DNA of 64,000 bases from Lachnospiraceae bacterium. GTDB lineage: Bacteria; Bacillota; Clostridia; Lachnospirales; Lachnospiraceae. Positions 54,212 through 63,253 of the stretch are shown here, piece by piece (within the stretch, counting starts at the first letter, position 1; each line of letters begins with the position of its first letter). A model generated the notes under the pieces. The model was not told where the DNA came from and searched no databases. It was given only the letters and a program-made list of their open reading frames with translations. Where the stretch lies: positions 21,226-85,225 of the forward strand of contig JAFZRY010000005.1 of NCBI GenBank assembly GCA_017619615.1. Direction: 5' to 3'. A program made the position numbers and the translations under genes.

Positions 54212-54270
54212 TTGACATCCCCGGTCTATCGTGGTAGACTGCCCTCAAAAGAGGTCTATCCAAATAGACC
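54212..54270 (+). promoter_or_regulatory. BlaI-type promoter/operator of the repressor-antirepressor operon
   Basis: -35 TTGACA (54212-54217), 17-base spacer, -10 TAGACT (54235-54240). One dyad, GGTCTAT-CGTG-GTAGACT (54223-54240), covers the spacer and -10. A second, perfect one, GGTCTAT-CCAA-ATAGACC (54253-54270), lies just downstream of the start site. Two 18-bp dyads 12 bases apart with a common GTCTA/TAGAC core are what a dimeric autorepressor of this family would need. Confidence 0.75.
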
Positions 54271-54288
54271 GCCCCTTGGAGGTCCCCT

Positions 54289-54660
54289 ATGTCTGACAAT
54301 CGCCTGGGCCTGGTGGAAGCCCACTTTGCTGAACTGATCTGGTCGCACGAGCCCATAAGCTCCGGCGACCTGGTGAAGCTCAGCCGCGCGGAACTCGGCT
54401 GGCAGAAATCCACCACGTATACGGTGTTGAAAAAGCTCTGCGAGAAGGGCTATTTCCGGAATGAAGGCGGCGTCGTCTCCTCCCGCATCTCGCGCGAACA
54501 GGCGCAGGCGGCGGAGAGCCGCGGCTATGTGGCGGACCGCTTCGGCGGCTCGCTGCCCGCGTTCCTGACGGCCTTTACGGCCGGCCGGCGGCTGACGCAG
54601 GAAGAGGCGGACGGCCTCCGCCGGATGATCGAGGAATACGAGGAAGGAGGGGAGTCATGA
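54289..54660 (+). CDS. BlaI/MecI/CopY-family transcriptional repressor
   Basis: 123 residues: winged helix (about 5-75, ELIWSHEPISSGDLVKLS ... QKSTTYTVLKKLCEKGYF) and a short C-terminal dimerisation part ending EADGLRRMIEEYEE. The region that is cut in BlaI (the Asn-Phe bond) aligns with SLPAFLTAF here, so Ala-Phe stands in its place. It would repress its own operon at the two dyads overlapping the promoter. TTGGAGG precedes the ATG. Its stop overlaps the antirepressor start as ATGA. Confidence 0.9.
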   Translation: MSDNRLGLVEAHFAELIWSHEPISSGDLVKLSRAELGWQKSTTYTVLKKLCEKGYFRNEGGVVSSRISREQAQAAESRGYVADRFGGSLPAFLTAFTAGRRLTQEEADGLRRMIEEYEEGGES

Positions 54661-57600
54661 AAGACCTGTTTCTGACCGCGATGCGCCTGTGCCTGTCGGC
54701 CAGCATCGTACTGGCCGCGGTCGTGCTGCTCCGCTTCGTCCTGAAAAAACTGAAGGCGCCGAAGGCCCTTTCCTGCGCACTCTGGGCGCTGGTCGCGCTG
54801 CGCCTGCTGATCCCCGTATTCCCTTCTGCCCGCGTCTCGCTGGTCCCGCAGCCCGTGGGCAGCGGCCAGGTGGTGGAGCTCGTCGCCGAACAGGCCGTGG
54901 AAGAGACCCGCACAGTGCGCGAGCAGGAACCGGTCTATCAGGAGATCGTCCGCCGCAGCCCGGAGATCCCGGTGCGGCAGGAACCGACCGGGGAGCGCTA
55001 CGTGGTGGTGAGCCGCGAAACGCTCGCCGCACCGAAGACCGTGAAGACCGGCGTCGTCCCCGTCCTGGCCCGGATCTGGGCCGGCGGCATCGCCCTCATG
55101 CTGGGCTACATGCTGCTTAGCTACCTCCGCGTGCGCCGCAAAGTGCGTGCCTCGCTGCAGCAGGAGAGCAACGTCTACCGCTGCGATGCGCTGGATTCCC
55201 CCTTCATCCTGGGCCTTTTCCGCCCGCGCATTTACCTGCCCTCGGACATGGATCCGGAGGACGAGGCCTTCGTCCTGGCCCATGAACAGGCCCATTTGAA
55301 GCGCCTGGACCACCTCTGGAAGCCGCTGGGCTTCCTGCTCCTGGCCGTCTACTGGTTCAACCCGCTGTTCTGGCTGGGCTACATCCTGCTCTGCCGCGAT
55401 ATCGAAGGCGCCTGCGATGAAAAAGTGGTGCGCGAGGAGTCCGCGGACTACCGCAAAGCCTATTCCCGCGCGCTGGTGAACTGCAGCGCGCCCCGCCGGA
55501 TGATCAGCGCCTGCCCGCTGGCCTTCGGCGAGACCGGCGTGAAAGGCCGCATCCGCGCGGTCCTGAACTATAAAAAGCCCGCCTTCTGGATGCTGCTCGC
55601 GGCCCTCGTGATCGCGGCGGTGACCGCGGGCTGCGCGCTGACGAACGGGAAGGGAAGCAGCGAAGCGCCGACGGAGACGGAGCAGCCGTCGACGGAAGTC
55701 ACAACGGAAGCGCCTGCGCAGGACTCCTCGGAAGCCCCCACGGCCGCCCCGACGCAGCCGACCGAACCGACCTCCCACTCCGGCACCTCCGTCGACACAT
55801 CGGATTACCTCTATGACCGGTTGGACGAACAATATTTTACCGGGACCGGCACCTACGGAGTAGAGATGATCAGTTACGAGGAATTCAATACCCCGTGCGC
55901 CCCGAATGAAGTGAAAATGGTGTACACTTCCACGGCAGGGAAGATGTCGCAATGCTATAAGGCTGATTTTGACGAAGGACCGAGGAGCGACATAAAACAG
56001 CCGGTATCTTTCCGCGTCACCCTGAACGGCCTGGGCGGCAGCGCCTCTGTCTGGGAAAGCGAATGGATCGACTCCACCGCAAGTTGTTACTTGCTGTACC
56101 GTCTGATCGACCTCCGGGCTTACCGCCCGCTGGAAGCATCGGACCGGGAAAAACTGCCCCTCACCGCGCCGCTGGCCTGGTGCACGCAGTGGGATTCCCG
56201 GACGGACATCTGCGATCTGTTCGTCCTGACGGAGGACGGCGATCTGTTCCACGCCCCGTGGAGCAGGGAAAAAGACCTTCCTGACGAATGGACGGAGGCT
56301 GAATGGGACACCGTTTCCAAAAAGCCGCTGGACCTGCTGGAACAGATGGGCGTGGCGGCTGTGGGCATCCTCCATCTGGACTGCCGGGAACTGGTCCCCT
56401 TCCCGACGCCGAAGGAATTCTATCTGGAACCGGAGGAATATTGGAAAGTCACGCTGGAAGCGGACGGACAGGAACGCGCGCTGACCGGCCATGACATCAT
56501 GCTTCTGGAACAACTCTACGGAGAATACGGTCTTCAGGTTGCCTGGGTTGAAGAGGCGGTCTATCACGCCGGCGACCTGCCCGCCGCCTGCGAGTCCGCG
56601 GTAAAAATCACCGTGACCGACGGCCGGGCGGAAGCCGAACCCGCCGCCGTGCAGGCGTCGATGTATCTGACGGAAGACGGCCGACTGATCGTGGAACGAC
56701 CGGCGCTGACCATTTCGCCCCTGGGAGTCATGGACGGCTTCGCTGTCCGGGCCCGCATCTGGGCGGAAGCGGATCGCAAACTGTCTCCGGAGGTTTATCA
56801 GAACTTTAAGGCGGTGACGGCCGGTGCCCCCGTCGAATTTGAAGAAAAGGTCATATCCGTGGTGTCCGTGCTTTCCCGCTATGAATCCACAACATGGCCG
56901 AACCCGTCATGGCAGATCCCCCGGACGGACCGCGGTGACAGAGTAGGTCCGCTGTATGGGGAAGACACGGAGATCTCGGATTTTCTCTACCTCCTTCCCG
57001 GAGATTTTGTCACCGGCCAGGGAGAACTCTTCCTGCTGGACAGCGGAAATAAGCAGTTGATCCAGTACCATATCAGTGATAACGAATCGTTCTTTGCAAG
57101 TATTATTCCGCAGGACTTTCTGAACGAACCCCGTCTGCTGTGTCCGGCCTGGACGAACGGCGAGATCTTTATTCTGGATAAAGACAGCGTGAATCGGATC
57201 CTTCCGAACGATGCGGCCACCGGCGATAACCGCCGCCCCCTGCCGTCCGGCCTGACCGCGGACGACGTGGAGGACATGATCCTGGTGCGGACCGCCGACG
57301 GCCCGGAACTGGTCCTGATCACCCGCACCGGCGTCAACTACGGCATGACGCCGTGGACGGAAGCCGAGGTGCAGACCGGAGACCGCAAAACCGGTTTTGT
57401 TCCCACGGAATCCGGCTGGCATCTTATGGAGACCGAACAGGCCGTCCTGGTCCGGGTAGGTGAAGTGACCTGGAAACTGCCCCGGTTCAACCAGAAACTG
57501 CGGATCCTGGCGGTCGGCGCATCACGCCTTTCCGTCAGCCTGACGGATGAGGCGGCACAGGAAGCATGGCTCCGGGACTACGTCTGTATGACGGACGGCG

Positions 57601-58337
57601 TTCATCTGAGCGTCAGCCGGATCGATCTGTCCGATTGGATGACGGTCCCCGGCCGTCTCTGGCGCGACGAGAACGTCTTAGCCCTCCGGGCTGAAAGCCT
57701 GGACGTTTATACAGGTCAACACCCCGGCACTTACAATATCGCGTCTCCTTCTGAAGACGCCGTCCTGGCCGCCCTTGCCAGAGAAGCCGGCGACGCCTCG
57801 GAAGTCTCCGCGGAAGAGTTCGAAAGCTTGGAAGCCTTCTTTGGCGACGACATGGTCCGCCGCTTCCTGATCGCGGAATTCGAGACCCCGCAGCAGGCGG
57901 ACCTGTCCCTGGTCCTCGGCGAAGGCTGGGGCTATGACTGGCCGGATCTGTCGCAGGAGGAGAGATCCGCCGCCCTGAACGCCCTGAGCCTGGACGTGCG
58001 GTACGCCAACATCCTGTTTAAATATTCGATACCGGAGCTGAACGACATCCTGGACCGCGTTCTGGGTCTTACCGCGGAGGACTTCGGGGAGAACCTCCCC
58101 GGTGTCTACCTCCCGGAATATGACGCCCGCTACCTTCCGATGGAGATCGCCGGCGGCGGCCCCCTCCTGAGCATCCGCGCCGCCCGCCTCCTCCCCGACG
58201 GCACCGTCCTCGCCGCCTGGAAAGACCCGTACGACACCATCTATGGCCTCGCCCGTCTGCAGCAGACTCCCTCCGGCTGGCATCTCCTCTCCAACCGCAT
58301 CCTCTACCAGGATCTTGGCGGCTTCTATGGGTACTGA
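54657..58337 (+). CDS. BlaR1/MecR1-like M56 metalloprotease antirepressor with a very large novel sensor region
   Basis: 1226 residues, twice the length of BlaR1. The first 325 residues are the M56 module: helices near 5-25, 36-55 and 133-155, zinc motif HEQAH (209-213), further helix [20 protein letters not shown], then GACDEKVV with the third ligand, and a last helix at 306-325. A Thr/Ser/Glu linker (326-390) leads to about 835 extracytoplasmic residues that show no penicillin-binding (SxxK, SxN, KTG) motifs. The signal is therefore not obviously a beta-lactam. By family knowledge, ligand binding activates the protease, which inactivates the repressor. A homologous ectodomain is encoded alone at 51936. 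Confidence 0.85.
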   Translation: MKDLFLTAMRLCLSASIVLAAVVLLRFVLKKLKAPKALSCALWALVALRLLIPVFPSARVSLVPQPVGSGQVVELVAEQAVEETRTVREQEPVYQEIVRRSPEIPVRQEPTGERYVVVSRETLAAPKTVKTGVVPVLARIWAGGIALMLGYMLLSYLRVRRKVRASLQQESNVYRCDALDSPFILGLFRPRIYLPSDMDPEDEAFVLAHEQAHLKRLDHLWKPLGFLLLAVYWFNPLFWLGYILLCRDIEGACDEKVVREESADYRKAYSRALVNCSAPRRMISACPLAFGETGVKGRIRAVLNYKKPAFWMLLAALVIAAVTAGCALTNGKGSSEAPTETEQPSTEVTTEAPAQDSSEAPTAAPTQPTEPTSHSGTSVDTSDYLYDRLDEQYFTGTGTYGVEMISYEEFNTPCAPNEVKMVYTSTAGKMSQCYKADFDEGPRSDIKQPVSFRVTLNGLGGSASVWESEWIDSTASCYLLYRLIDLRAYRPLEASDREKLPLTAPLAWCTQWDSRTDICDLFVLTEDGDLFHAPWSREKDLPDEWTEAEWDTVSKKPLDLLEQMGVAAVGILHLDCRELVPFPTPKEFYLEPEEYWKVTLEADGQERALTGHDIMLLEQLYGEYGLQVAWVEEAVYHAGDLPAACESAVKITVTDGRAEAEPAAVQASMYLTEDGRLIVERPALTISPLGVMDGFAVRARIWAEADRKLSPEVYQNFKAVTAGAPVEFEEKVISVVSVLSRYESTTWPNPSWQIPRTDRGDRVGPLYGEDTEISDFLYLLPGDFVTGQGELFLLDSGNKQLIQYHISDNESFFASIIPQDFLNEPRLLCPAWTNGEIFILDKDSVNRILPNDAATGDNRRPLPSGLTADDVEDMILVRTADGPELVLITRTGVNYGMTPWTEAEVQTGDRKTGFVPTESGWHLMETEQAVLVRVGEVTWKLPRFNQKLRILAVGASRLSVSLTDEAAQEAWLRDYVCMTDGVHLSVSRIDLSDWMTVPGRLWRDENVLALRAESLDVYTGQHPGTYNIASPSEDAVLAALAREAGDASEVSAEEFESLEAFFGDDMVRRFLIAEFETPQQADLSLVLGEGWGYDWPDLSQEERSAALNALSLDVRYANILFKYSIPELNDILDRVLGLTAEDFGENLPGVYLPEYDARYLPMEIAGGGPLLSIRAARLLPDGTVLAAWKDPYDTIYGLARLQQTPSGWHLLSNRILYQDLGGFYGY

Positions 58338-58346
58338 CCGGCGCAC

Positions 58347-58425
58347 AGGTGGGTTACGGGGACGGTTCTCGATGGGCGATTTTGCCCGGGTCACGGGGAC
58401 GGTTCTCCCCAGGCGATTTTCCCGC
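58347..58425. repeat. Degenerate direct repeat of family A cores
   Basis: Two units, each GGGGACGGTTCTC followed by a GGCGATTTT stretch, are placed in direct orientation just after the antirepressor stop. Arms are poorly kept. A further short degenerate copy (AAAGAACCGTCCCTTTGTCACC) is at 58516-58537 in the typA leader. Confidence 0.6.
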
Positions 58426-58440
58426 GCCTGCAAGAACATC

Positions 58441-58468
58441 TTGCATTTTCCCGAAAACCCGCTACAAT
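58441..58468 (+). promoter_or_regulatory. Promoter-like sequence before typA
   Basis: -35 TTGCAT (58441-58446), 16-base spacer, -10 TACAAT (58463-58468). Its start site would fall inside the terminator hairpin that follows. Confidence 0.5.
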
Positions 58469-58471
58469 AGT

Positions 58472-58502
58472 CACAGAGCGGAGCCTCCGCTCTGTGTTTT
58501 TT
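58472..58502 (+). terminator. Intrinsic terminator between the antirepressor gene and typA
   Basis: CACAGAGCGGA-GCC-TCCGCTCTGTG, an 11-bp perfect stem, followed by TTTTTT. Confidence 0.85.
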
Positions 58503-58554
58503 GTGAAAAGCTGGCAAAAGAACCGTCCCTTTGTCACCTTTTGAAGGAGTCATT

Positions 58555-60384
58555 ATGATCAGAGAAGATATCAGAAATGTGGCGATCATTGCCCACGTGG
58601 ACCACGGCAAGACCACTCTGGTGGATGAACTGCTCAAGCAGAGCGGCGTGTTCCGGGAGAACCAGGAGGTGGCGGAGCGCGTGATGGACTCCGGCGATCT
58701 GGAGCGGGAGCGGGGCATTACGATCCTGTCGAAGAATACCGCCGTGCATTACAACGGCGTGAAGATCAATATCATCGATACCCCCGGGCACGCGGATTTC
58801 GGCGGCGAAGTCGAGCGCGTGCTGAAGATGGTGAACGGCGTGATCCTGGTCGTGGACGCGTTTGAAGGTCCCATGCCGCAGACGCGGTTCGTGCTGTCCA
58901 AGGCGCTGGAGCTGGATCTGGACGTGGTGGTCTGCATCAACAAGGTGGACCGGCCCGAGGCGCGGCCCGGGGAGGTCGTGGACGAGGTGCTGGACCTGCT
59001 TCTGGACCTGGACGCCTCCGAAAAGCAGCTGGACTGCCCCTTCGTGTTCGCCTCCGCGAAAGCCGGCTGGGCCGTGAAGGACCTGGACGACGAGCGGAAA
59101 AACATGCGCCCGCTGTTTGAGACCATCCTGGAATCGGTCCCGGCCCCGCAGGGCGATCCCGACGCGCCGCTCAAAGTTCTGGTGAGCACCATCGACTACA
59201 ACGAATACGTCGGCCGCATCGGCGTCGGCAAGGTGGACCAGGGCGTGATCCGCGTGAACCAGGAAGTGACGATCGTCAACGCGCACCTGGAAGACGCGAA
59301 GCGCAAGGTGAAGATCAGCAAGCTGTACGAATTCGATGGGCTGAGCAAGAAGGAAGTGGAGAGCGCGACCATCGGCTCCATCGTGGCAATCTCCGGCATC
59401 TCCGATATCCACATCGGCGACACACTCTGCGATCCCGCGGACCTGACGCCGATCCCGTTCCAGAAGATCTCCGAGCCCACCATCACCATGCAGATGATGG
59501 TCAACGACTCGCCGTTTGCGGGCCAGGAAGGCAAATACGTGACGTCGCGCCACATCCGCGACCGCCTGTTCCGCGAGCTGAACACGGACGTGTCGCTGCG
59601 CGTGGAAGAACTTTCCCCCGACTGCTTCAAGATCAGCGGCCGCGGCGAACTGCACCTGTCCATCCTGATCGAGACCATGCGCCGAGAGGGCTATGAATTC
59701 GCGGTCAGCAAGGCCGAAGTCATCTACAAGCGCAGCGAGACCGGCCGGCTCCTGGAGCCCATGGAGCGCGTGTACGTGGACGTACCGGACGAATACACGG
59801 GCACGGTCATTGAAAAACTGAGCCTGCGCAAGGGCGAGCTGTCCAACATGCGGCCGTTCGGCGAAGGCCGCACGCGCCTGGAGTTCATGATCCCCTCCCG
59901 CGGCCTGATCGGCTACCGCGACGAATTCATGACCGACACCAAGGGCACCGGCATCATGAACCAGCTGTTCGACGGCTACGCGACCTACAAGGGCGACATC
60001 CACTACCGCAATCAGGGCTCCCTGATCGCGTTCGAGACCGGCGAAGCCGTGACCTACGGCCTGTTCAACGCGCAGGAGCGCGGCACGCTGTTCATCGGGC
60101 CCGGCGAGCGCGTCTACGCCGGCATGGTCGTCGGCCAGACCGGCAAAGCCATGGACGTCGAAGTCAACGTCTGCAAGAAAAAGCAGCTCACCAACACCCG
60201 CGCCTCCGGCTCCGACGAAGCGCTGCGTCTGACGCCGCCGAAGCAGATGAGCCTGGAGCAGTACATGCAGTTCATCGACACCGATGAACTCCTGGAGGTC
60301 ACGCCGAAGACATTGCGCATCCGCAAGCGGATCCTGGATCCGACGCTGCGGAAGAGAGAAGCACTGAAGCGGAAGACAGAATAA
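58555..60384 (+). CDS. typA: Translational GTPase TypA/BipA
   Basis: 609 residues. GTPase motifs: G1 [10 protein letters not shown]2-region RERGITI, G3 DTPGHADF and G4 [10 protein letters not shown]; then EF-G-like domains and the BipA-specific C-terminal domain. TypA is a ribosome-associated GTPase that acts in 50S assembly and stress adaptation. ATG 58555 has GAAGGAG 5 bases upstream; a longer frame from 58531 overlaps the ribosome site. Its expression may be shaped by the promoter/terminator overlap upstream. Transcribed alone, convergent with the serpin gene. Confidence 0.96.
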   Translation: MIREDIRNVAIIAHVDHGKTTLVDELLKQSGVFRENQEVAERVMDSGDLERERGITILSKNTAVHYNGVKINIIDTPGHADFGGEVERVLKMVNGVILVVDAFEGPMPQTRFVLSKALELDLDVVVCINKVDRPEARPGEVVDEVLDLLLDLDASEKQLDCPFVFASAKAGWAVKDLDDERKNMRPLFETILESVPAPQGDPDAPLKVLVSTIDYNEYVGRIGVGKVDQGVIRVNQEVTIVNAHLEDAKRKVKISKLYEFDGLSKKEVESATIGSIVAISGISDIHIGDTLCDPADLTPIPFQKISEPTITMQMMVNDSPFAGQEGKYVTSRHIRDRLFRELNTDVSLRVEELSPDCFKISGRGELHLSILIETMRREGYEFAVSKAEVIYKRSETGRLLEPMERVYVDVPDEYTGTVIEKLSLRKGELSNMRPFGEGRTRLEFMIPSRGLIGYRDEFMTDTKGTGIMNQLFDGYATYKGDIHYRNQGSLIAFETGEAVTYGLFNAQERGTLFIGPGERVYAGMVVGQTGKAMDVEVNVCKKKQLTNTRASGSDEALRLTPPKQMSLEQYMQFIDTDELLEVTPKTLRIRKRILDPTLRKREALKRKTE

Positions 60385-60392
60385 GAACGATC

Positions 60393-60450
60393 GGGCGGCC
60401 ACCGGCCGCCCGAATTCATTATATCGTAGGGGCCGTTGTTTCAACGGCCC
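60393..60450. repeat. Two family B hairpins after typA
   Basis: GGGCGGCC/GGCCGCCC (60393-60411) and GGGCCGTTG/CAACGGCCC (60430-60450), the second with the same flank (ATCGTAGG) as the copy at 41088. Confidence 0.75.
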
Positions 60451-60458
60451 GTGTCTGC

Positions 60459-60497
60459 AAGATCCTTCGACTCGCTTCGCTCGCTCAGAATGACACT
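60459..60497 (-). repeat. Family C 39-bp element, copy 1
   Basis: Read on the minus strand it begins AGTGTCATTCTGAGCGAGCG and ends GAAGGATCTT. It matches the copy at 63797-63835 in 37 of 39 positions, in the opposite orientation. Confidence 0.85.
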
Positions 60498-60521
60498 TTT
60501 TGACGGTCCCTTTTCTGCCCC

Positions 60522-62000
60522 TCACGGATCGTTCACGACCCCCGCGAACAGCGGTACATTGTCCGGTCCGGTGATCAGGAAGAAGTACGGGCGGTCGACG
60601 ACGAGGTCGATCTCTTCGTCCGGCGGCAGGGCGGCGCCGACCAGGTAGTCCACGTAGGAGGCGGCGCTGACGCCTTCTTCGTCCATGATCAGGCGGCTGC
60701 TCTGGGTCATTTGCTGCAGATAGGCGCCTTTTCCGCCCAGCAGCGGCGAAAGATCGGCTTTCTTCGGATCCTGCACGCTGCGGATGCCCAGGTTCGTCAG
60801 GCTGTCCCCCAGATCCTGCGTGCAGGAAAAGTCCAGTTTGGGGATGGAGAGATTGATGCGGGCGGCGGCCGTCGAGGTCCCCTTGTAGCTGACGAATACG
60901 GTTTGACCGTTTTCCTCCCCATAGTAATGACCGGGATCCGGCTCCTCCAGGAACGCACGGAAGGCTTCGTCCGCCATCATTTCCGTAAGGGTCACGCCCT
61001 CATCGGGCAGGAAGAACCAGACGCGGCTGCCCTGGAAGGTCGGGACCTGGAAGAAGATGAAGCGGTCGCCGTAATAATACTCCCGGATGTAATCGTCCGC
61101 GTGCAGGAAAGTGACCGTTTTATCGCCCTGACTTCCGTGGAAGACCAGTTCCCGGTTCTCGTCCTCCGAAAAAGGCGTGCCCCATTTTGTCTGCAGATAC
61201 AGAGTGCTGAGAAGGCGCAGCACCGTATCCGGTTCGAACTGCAGACTGTCGATATTTTCCTTCAGCAGACCGCCGGTCTGCGCGTTCAGCCAGCTCCGCA
61301 GCAGTTCGTCATAGGCGGGATCGCCCATTTCGCCCTGGAACACGGAGGCGTAATACTGTTCGGCCAGCATACTCACGGCTTCTTCCGCGTAAGGATAGTC
61401 TTGGGACAGCCAGAGGGAGTTGGCCGGGATCACCTTATCAATCCCGTTGTCGTGATATACGAGGTCCCACACTTTGTGAGCCTGCCCGCGCAGCGTCTCC
61501 AGACTGTCCATGTGCAGGGCGTCCAGAATCTCCTGACGGGTCTCCCCGCCGCTGATCTCCGCCAGCATGGCCGTCGCCATGAAAATGTTCACGGGTGACA
61601 TCACCGCGTTTTCCGTGTCCTCTTCCCCCAGCAACTGCAGGGTGATGTCTGTGAAAAAGCCGCGGAAACCGTCCGCCGCGCCGCGGTTCGCCAGCCGTCT
61701 TTCGAAGGCAGGATCCGGCAGGTTGGCGGTGGCGTTGTTGTAGTAATCCTCCCATTGCTTGTCCCGGGGATATTCCGGCTCCGCCAGGGCGGCGGCCAGC
61801 GCCACGGGCTTGTGATACCCTCCGTTATCCCGGGCAAACAGCAGGATGCCGCCGATGATCAATGCCATGGCCAGCAGCGCGCAGGCGGCCCATACCGTCG
61901 TATATTTCTTCTTCGCGGCCCGCATCGCCGGGGCCGGATCATCCAGGATCAGCTCGTCATCCAGTTCGGTGACGGCGTCCATGATCGGTTCGCTTTTCAT
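60522..62000 (-). CDS. Membrane-anchored serpin
   Basis: 492 residues: a short acidic cytoplasmic part (about 33 residues), one membrane helix (34-56) and an extracytoplasmic serpin. Serpin features: NAVMSPVNIFMATAMLAEISGG near the start of the fold, the F-x-x-x-T-x-W-G-T-x-F segment (LYLQTKWGTPFSE), hinge EEGVSAASY (from 441) opening a reactive loop to about 462, and C-terminal DRPYFFLITGPDNVPLFAGVV. Serpins trap serine or cysteine proteases. ATG 62000 overlaps the sigma-factor stop (ATGA) and has AAGGAG 8 bases upstream; a GTG at 62009 is less likely. The pairing suggests the serpin domain serves as a sensor or anti-sigma partner, which is inference. Confidence 0.85.
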   Translation of the reverse strand: MKSEPIMDAVTELDDELILDDPAPAMRAAKKKYTTVWAACALLAMALIIGGILLFARDNGGYHKPVALAAALAEPEYPRDKQWEDYYNNATANLPDPAFERRLANRGAADGFRGFFTDITLQLLGEEDTENAVMSPVNIFMATAMLAEISGGETRQEILDALHMDSLETLRGQAHKVWDLVYHDNGIDKVIPANSLWLSQDYPYAEEAVSMLAEQYYASVFQGEMGDPAYDELLRSWLNAQTGGLLKENIDSLQFEPDTVLRLLSTLYLQTKWGTPFSEDENRELVFHGSQGDKTVTFLHADDYIREYYYGDRFIFFQVPTFQGSRVWFFLPDEGVTLTEMMADEAFRAFLEEPDPGHYYGEENGQTVFVSYKGTSTAAARINLSIPKLDFSCTQDLGDSLTNLGIRSVQDPKKADLSPLLGGKGAYLQQMTQSSRLIMDEEGVSAASYVDYLVGAALPPDEEIDLVVDRPYFFLITGPDNVPLFAGVVNDP

Positions 62001-62557
62001 TCGATCCACTCCTTTTCCTTCAGATAGGCGGCCAGCTTCCGGCGTGTCCGCGTGAGGATCATCCCCACCCGGGCCGGGCTGCTCCCGATGTGCGCCGCGA
62101 TCTCCGCGGCGGTGTCCAGGTACCAGTAGCGGCGGATGAAGATCCCGCGGGCCGGCTCTTTCAGGCCGCGTACGAACTCCGCCACGGCTTCGGCCAGCGC
62201 CTTGCTCTCCCAGATCTCCTCCGGGGTGCCGCCGCCCGCCAGGCTGTTTTCCAGCTCTTCCAGCGCGAGCGCCATCTCGCTGCCGCCCCGCTTGTCCGCG
62301 GTCTCGCGGCGGTAGCGGTCGATGGCCCGGCGCCGCACGATCCGCCCCAGGAAGGGCAGCAGGTGCTCCGGCCGGTGCGGCGGGATCGCGTTCCAGGCGT
62401 CCAGCAGCGCGTCGCTCACGACCTCCTCCGCGTCCTCTTTTGACGCAAGGATCCGGCCGGCCAGGCGCAGCATCATCCTGCCGTACTGTTCCTGCACGGC
62501 CGCCAATGCCTCTTCATTTCTGTCCCAGAACAGGGCGATGATCTCCCGGTCGTCCAT
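61997..62557 (-). CDS. ECF-type RNA polymerase sigma factor, coupled to a serpin gene
   Basis: 186 residues. Region 2 (about 5-75, LASKEDAEEVVSDALLDAWNAIPPH ... LGRIVRRRAIDRYRRE) and region 4 (about 125-180, RGIFIRRYWYLDTAAEIAAHIG ... GMILTRTRRKL). It is a paralogue of the sigma factor at 37.6 kb; both keep the PEDAEEV/KEDAEEV block and RYWY. Start 62557 follows GGAGG at 5 bases; a Met at 62587 lies inside a palindrome. The stop overlaps the serpin start, so the two are translationally coupled. Confidence 0.87.
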   Translation of the reverse strand: MDDREIIALFWDRNEEALAAVQEQYGRMMLRLAGRILASKEDAEEVVSDALLDAWNAIPPHRPEHLLPFLGRIVRRRAIDRYRRETADKRGGSEMALALEELENSLAGGGTPEEIWESKALAEAVAEFVRGLKEPARGIFIRRYWYLDTAAEIAAHIGSSPARVGMILTRTRRKLAAYLKEKEWIE

Positions 62558-62572
62558 AAGAGCCTCCGATAG

Positions 62573-62586
62573 TGAAAACGTTTTCA
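62573..62586 (-). promoter_or_regulatory. Catabolite-response-element-like palindrome before the sigma/serpin operon
   Basis: TGAAAACGTTTTCA agrees at every position with the CcpA site consensus TGWNANCGNTNWCA, and the palindrome extends to GTGAAAACGTTTTCAC (62572-62587). It lies 15 bases upstream of the start codon, so a bound LacI-family regulator would block transcription. Confidence 0.55.
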
Positions 62587-62647
62587 CCGGATAAGTCGCA
62601 AAACAAGGGAAAGGATAACAGGTTCCCTGTCATTTTATCACATCCCG

Positions 62648-62675
62648 GATGACAAAGGTACGTCCCCTGTCATCT
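62648..62675. repeat. Family A element between divergent operons
   Basis: GATGACA / TGTCATC around AAGGTACGTCCCC. It lies between the sigma/serpin operon and the LytTR gene. Confidence 0.65.
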
Positions 62676-62714
62676 TTTGCATTTCACCGCCCGATTTCTG
62701 CCACTTACCGCCTT

Positions 62715-62747
62715 TTGCGTGACAAACCGCGGCCGCCGTATTATGAT
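62715..62747 (+). promoter_or_regulatory. Promoter of the LytTR-DUF3021 operon
   Basis: Two overlapping sets: TTGCGT-18-TATTAT (62715-62744) and GTGACA-17-TATGAT (62719-62747). AAGGAGG follows 5 bases before the ATG. Confidence 0.45.
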
Positions 62748-62775
62748 GAGGCCATCAAGAAACAAGGAGGCAGCC

Positions 62776-63213
62776 ATGAAGGTCAGCGTAGATGTATCGC
62801 CTGCGTACACGGAGCCGTTCGCCGTGATCCATACGGACCGGATCACGGAGGAGGTGCAGCGCATCCTGGACGTGTTCGCGACGAAGGAATCGCCCATTAC
62901 TGCGCTGCAGAACGAAGAGGATATCGTCATTCTGAAACCGCAGGAGATCTACATGGTGCGCGTGGAGAACGGCGACACCGTGATCTACGGGCAGAAGACG
63001 CAGTACCGCTCGCGGAAGCGGCTGTATGAACTGAGCCGTCAGCTGGGGCCGCAGTTCATGCAGATCTCGAAGACCACGCTGATCAATCTGTCCGTGATGG
63101 ACAGCCTGGAACCGGGGTTCGGCGGCACGTATCTGCTCAAACTGAAAAACGGGCTGAAGGATTACGTTTCGCGGACGTATCTGCCCGGGTTCAAAAAGTA
63201 TCTGGGACTGTAA
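62776..63213 (+). CDS. LytTR-family DNA-binding regulator
   Basis: 145 residues: a short N-terminal part and a LytTR domain (about 45-145). Typical marks are the KPQEIYMVRVENGDTVIYG strand, the FMQISKTTLINLSVMDSLEPGF turn and the C-terminal SRTYLPGFKKYLG. There is no receiver domain, so it is the stand-alone type found next to DUF3021 membrane proteins. AAGGAGG supports ATG 62776. It probably regulates its own operon; the membrane partner is encoded 40 bases downstream. Confidence 0.88.
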   Translation: MKVSVDVSPAYTEPFAVIHTDRITEEVQRILDVFATKESPITALQNEEDIVILKPQEIYMVRVENGDTVIYGQKTQYRSRKRLYELSRQLGPQFMQISKTTLINLSVMDSLEPGFGGTYLLKLKNGLKDYVSRTYLPGFKKYLGL

Positions 63214-63253
63214 ATATCGACAATTCGGAAGACGGCAGGACAGGAGGTTTGTG

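Noticed and set aside
54657-58337. Classical beta-lactam sensor (BlaR1/MecR1)
   Set aside because: No SxxK, SxN or KTG motifs could be found in the C-terminal region, and it is far too long.
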